Of a stretch of 15,353 nucleotides of DNA, positions 14,196 to 15,353 are shown in pieces. Where the stretch lies: positions 1-15,353 of the forward strand of contig WFTX01000287.1 in the NCBI GenBank assembly GCA_015485235.1. The letters run 5' to 3'. Below the pieces are notes generated by a model. It saw only the letters and a list, made by a program, of their open reading frames with translations. It was not told the DNA's origin and ran no database searches. Positions within the stretch are counted from its first letter, which is position 1. Each line of letters starts with the position of its first letter. A program made the position numbers and the translations under genes. Source of the DNA: Nitrospirota bacterium (GTDB lineage: Bacteria; Nitrospirota; Thermodesulfovibrionia; Thermodesulfovibrionales; JdFR-85).

Positions 14196-15185
14196 ATGGA
14201 GATAACCGTTACAGGGACAAATGTCATAACCTACCCTCATATGCACATATGGGACTGGAGAATTGCTGCCTATCTCTTTCTGGGAGGCCTTACTGCCGGC
14301 GCTCTCGTCATGTCTGCAGTGGCTAACCTGAGAAAAAGCAAGAATGAGCCCAGAGACCGCGCCTGCTGCATAAAGGTTCCCCTTATCTCACCTTTCATAC
14401 TGAGTGTGGGGATGATTTTTATCTTCTTCGATCTTGAGAGGAAACTCAACTCCTTCTGGTTCTATCTCTCCTTCCAGCCCCTGTCTCCCATGTCCTGGGG
14501 GGCCTGGGGTGTAGGACTGATTATACCTGTCAGTTTTCTCTACGGCCTTTCAACTGTCCCCGATGAACTCAGGGATATGCTGAGGCTGGGATTTCTGAAG
14601 AGACTCTCTGCAGCGCTCTACCCCCACATGAGGAGGCTTGCGGCACTGAACTTCATCCTTGGCATATTTCTGGGTATATATACAGGGGTATTGCTCAGCG
14701 CCTTCGTGGCAAGGCCACTCTGGAATTCGGCAATACTCCCGATCCTCTTCCTGAATTCGGCCCTCTCAACTGGAGCGGCCCTTGTGATCATAATGGCACG
14801 AAGGAACGAGGTGAAACTTTTCTTTACCAAGGTTGATATCTGGCTGATCTTTGCAGAGATTACCGTGCTGGCACTCTTCTTCTACGGCCACTATACTTCT
14901 TCTGAGGTTCACAGGGAAGCCATAATGCCCTTTTTCACCTTCTCCCACGAGTTCTTCCCCTACTGGATGAGTATCTTCACATTAAGTATAATCTTCCCCC
15001 TTGCTCTTGTGCTCAAGTTTCTCGAGACAAAGACCGAAGTATCCGGAAGTCTGACCGGGGCAGAGAAGTTCAGGATGAACCTGAGCGCTCTACTTGTACT
15101 TGTAGGAGGACTTATAATAAGGCTTGCCGTTGTATATGCAGGACAGTTAAGCGGGTTTTCGGAGCTTGTATCCCACCTGAAATAG
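14196..15185 (+). CDS. NrfD/PsrC-like quinone-binding membrane subunit
   Basis: The membrane anchor exchanges electrons with menaquinone or another quinone and docks the ferredoxin subunit. The 329 residues contain about eight transmembrane segments (roughly 24-44, 62-80, 100-122, 148-170, 176-199, 212-232, 254-276 and 289-313), the number seen in PsrC. NrfD-family features include AAYLFLGGLTAGA (24-36), FDLERK (78-83) and the SPMSWGAWGVGL segment (97-108). AGGAGG overlaps the stop of the previous gene and lies four bases before the ATG. The subunit composition without a cytochrome fits the Psr/Ttr/Sre type. No chaperone (TorD-like) gene or terminator follows inside the window. Confidence 0.94.
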   Translation: MEITVTGTNVITYPHMHIWDWRIAAYLFLGGLTAGALVMSAVANLRKSKNEPRDRACCIKVPLISPFILSVGMIFIFFDLERKLNSFWFYLSFQPLSPMSWGAWGVGLIIPVSFLYGLSTVPDELRDMLRLGFLKRLSAALYPHMRRLAALNFILGIFLGIYTGVLLSAFVARPLWNSAILPILFLNSALSTGAALVIIMARRNEVKLFFTKVDIWLIFAEITVLALFFYGHYTSSEVHREAIMPFFTFSHEFFPYWMSIFTLSIIFPLALVLKFLETKTEVSGSLTGAEKFRMNLSALLVLVGGLIIRLAVVYAGQLSGFSELVSHLK

Positions 15186-15353
15186 GCAGGCCGGTCTATT
15201 CATTAACTGTTTCGTAATAATTTCAGCACCCAGGGACAGGTTGCAGACAGTGCTGGTGAGGGCATCAGATTAGCGATACCTTTAGTCCCTTTTAACGATG
15301 TAGGTGAATCCCCCTCTCCCTTTGAGGGAGAGGGCAGGGGTGAGGGTGAGTAA
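15186..15353. other. Intergenic tail after the psr-type operon
   Basis: These 168 bases contain no credible coding frame on either strand and no T-rich intrinsic terminator. The only structure is the GC-rich hairpin repeat at the extreme right. Confidence 0.6.
15311..15350 (+). repeat. REP-like palindromic repeat element
   Basis: A perfect nine-pair stem, CCCTCTCCC (15312-15320) with GGGAGAGGG (15326-15334), closes over the loop TTTGA. It is followed by a purine-rich tail, CAGGGGTGAGGGTGAG. Stem plus GGGTGAGGG tail is the form of a dispersed extragenic element seen in many bacterial genomes. It lacks a T-run, so it is a poor intrinsic terminator, though it could stabilise the 3' end of the operon mRNA. 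The element may continue past the window. Confidence 0.7.

Noticed and set aside
15311..15334. Intrinsic terminator of the psr-type operon
   Set aside because: The hairpin is strong but is followed by a purine-rich stretch instead of a T-run, and it lies about 125 bp past the stop.

Overview
The window is an ordinary-looking stretch of bacterial chromosome, about 50% GC, densely packed with housekeeping and energy genes. It ends in an anaerobic-respiration operon. A Tat-exported molybdoenzyme and a secreted SPOR/TPR protein imply a diderm. The mix fits an anaerobic or microaerophilic lineage such as Nitrospirota or a former deltaproteobacterial group: a rpiB-glyA-nrdR gene string, isocitrate and malate dehydrogenases next to each other, a Psr/Phs-type respiratory complex, and short-unit intergenic repeats. 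That placement is inference and is not proven by any marker here.

Left part (1-6457). purM is on the minus strand. A 267-bp gap follows, filled by three abutting short-unit tandem tracts (6-mer, 8-mer, 7-mer). Then ribF is on the plus strand, and its 3' end overlaps the convergent priA by 33 bp. priA is the last gene of a minus-strand string rpiB > glyA > nrdR > priA with overlapping junctions: 11 nt for rpiB/glyA and 8 nt for nrdR/priA. The glyA-nrdR gap holds a second octamer tract. The string links pentose phosphate, one-carbon/serine metabolism, deoxynucleotide control and replication restart.

Middle (6458-10480). A 106-bp divergent control region has well-formed promoters in both directions with overlapping -35 boxes. 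The plus-strand string is isocitrate dehydrogenase > CNNM/CorC-type membrane protein > malate dehydrogenase > nucleoside diphosphate kinase. It serves carbon-cycle dehydrogenation (oxidative or reductive TCA) and NTP supply.

Right part (10481-15353). A minus-strand exported SPOR/TPR protein is followed by a 145-bp control region with a near-consensus promoter, a 13-bp direct repeat and a 12-bp palindrome. Next comes a three-gene psrABC-type operon: Tat-exported molybdopterin catalytic subunit, four-cluster ferredoxin subunit and NrfD-like quinone-binding membrane subunit. The window ends in a GC-rich hairpin typical of dispersed REP-like repeats.

The most notable observation is that the PriA protein is full length and keeps all eight zinc-binding cysteines and its DNA-binding ends, but it has lost every recognisable helicase motor motif (Walker A, DEEH, SAT, motif V, AGRAGR). 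I saw no CRISPR array, tRNA, rRNA, insertion sequence, prophage or defence cassette, and no clearly novel multi-gene system.
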